Source: Mesorhizobium sp. (GTDB lineage: Bacteria; Pseudomonadota; Alphaproteobacteria; Rhizobiales; Rhizobiaceae). From it: a DNA stretch of 64,000 nucleotides. Within the stretch, counting starts at the first letter, position 1, and every line of letters begins with the position of its first letter. Below, one piece after another: positions 63,819-64,000 of the stretch. Location of the stretch: contig SAKE01000002.1 in the NCBI GenBank assembly GCA_004017275.1, positions 3,411 to 67,410 on the forward strand, given 5' to 3'. The notes under the pieces are model-generated. The model did not search any database and was not told the DNA's origin. It worked only from the letters and a program-made list of their open reading frames with translations. A program made the translations under genes and the position numbers.

Positions 63819-63834
63819 TGGCACGGCAATTGCA
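63819..63834 (+). promoter_or_regulatory. Perfect sigma-54 (-24/-12) promoter
   Basis: TGGCACGGCAATTGCA matches the RpoN consensus TGGCACG-N4-TTGCW at every position, with GG and GC exactly 12 bp apart. No TGT-N10-ACA NifA enhancer site was found in the 130 bp upstream. The gene it drives would lie at or beyond the right edge; the last 165 bp show no clear start. Confidence 0.7.
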
Positions 63835-64000
63835 TTGATAGGTGCGTGGGTTGGGGCGAGGGTCCGTCGTCTCGCAAATGGGGCGGCGGGCCTTTAGTCA
63901 ACGAGGATTTGGATGGAGCGGCCCGGCACCCTTTGTTGGGATGGGGCTAGGACACCGGGCCTAACCGACGGGCAGTTTGTGAGAAACGGCGCCGGGGCTG

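Overview
The window looks like a chromosome segment from an alphaproteobacterium of the order Rhizobiales, most likely Mesorhizobium or a near relative. The evidence is the high GC content with typical rhizobial codon use, a BP26-like SIMPL protein, FixL/FixJ-like regulators, remnants of a cysNC (nodQ)-cysQ sulfate-activation pair, and a perfect sigma-54 promoter at the right edge. This assignment is inference; no rRNA or housekeeping marker is present.

Layout. (1) 1-3.0 kb: ordinary backbone genes (a Gln/Lys-rich repeat protein cut by the left edge, a YcgN-type cysteine-cluster protein, a small exported protein, a SIMPL protein) ending at a tRNA-Ile2(CAU). (2) 3.0-25 kb: an MFS transporter; two paralogous winged-helix/STAND-ATPase regulators, each beside SDR genes, the second carrying one in-frame amber codon; HdeD- and YCII-type proteins; and a complete malonate decarboxylase operon (mdcACDEGBH) with an mdcF-like carrier in reverse orientation nearby. 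(3) 25-37 kb: an AraC regulator, a Dps protein, two histidine kinases, two response regulators, a haloperoxidase-like hydrolase, a bicupin and an EmrAB-type efflux pair. (4) 37-38.4 kb: gene-poor, probably decayed DNA. (5) 38.4-59.4 kb: a large catabolic cluster with a GlxA/GbdR-like regulator, PurU, a TetR regulator, an MttB-family methyltransferase, a peptide-type ABC importer, a DddP-like M24 enzyme, a dimethylglycine-dehydrogenase-like flavoprotein, a heterotetrameric sarcosine oxidase (soxBDAG), kynureninase and tryptophan 2,3-dioxygenase. (6) 59.4-64 kb: remnants (mqo, a MocR-type regulator, cysNC, cysQ), an intact RTX-repeat protein and the sigma-54 promoter.

The most interesting part is region 5. 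It has three different kinds of N-demethylation enzyme (MttB-type, DMGDH-like, sarcosine-oxidase-like) followed in the same transcription unit by the first enzymes of tryptophan breakdown. The simplest reading is a pathway for a trimethylated tryptophan, i.e. tryptophan betaine (hypaphorine, a legume metabolite): three demethylations to tryptophan, then the kynurenine route, with PurU recycling one-carbon-loaded tetrahydrofolate. A shared operator-like motif (about RGACATAWRTG) lies upstream of five genes or gene groups in this region, one of them the tetR/mttB divergent promoter, so the cluster looks like one regulon. The kynureninase gene carries an in-frame ochre codon near its start, so this copy may be impaired.

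A degenerate copy of the tRNA-Ile 3' end and its downstream flank recurs near 60.04-60.13 kb, so 3.0-60.1 kb could be an old, integrase-less genomic island or a stack of insertions at this tRNA.
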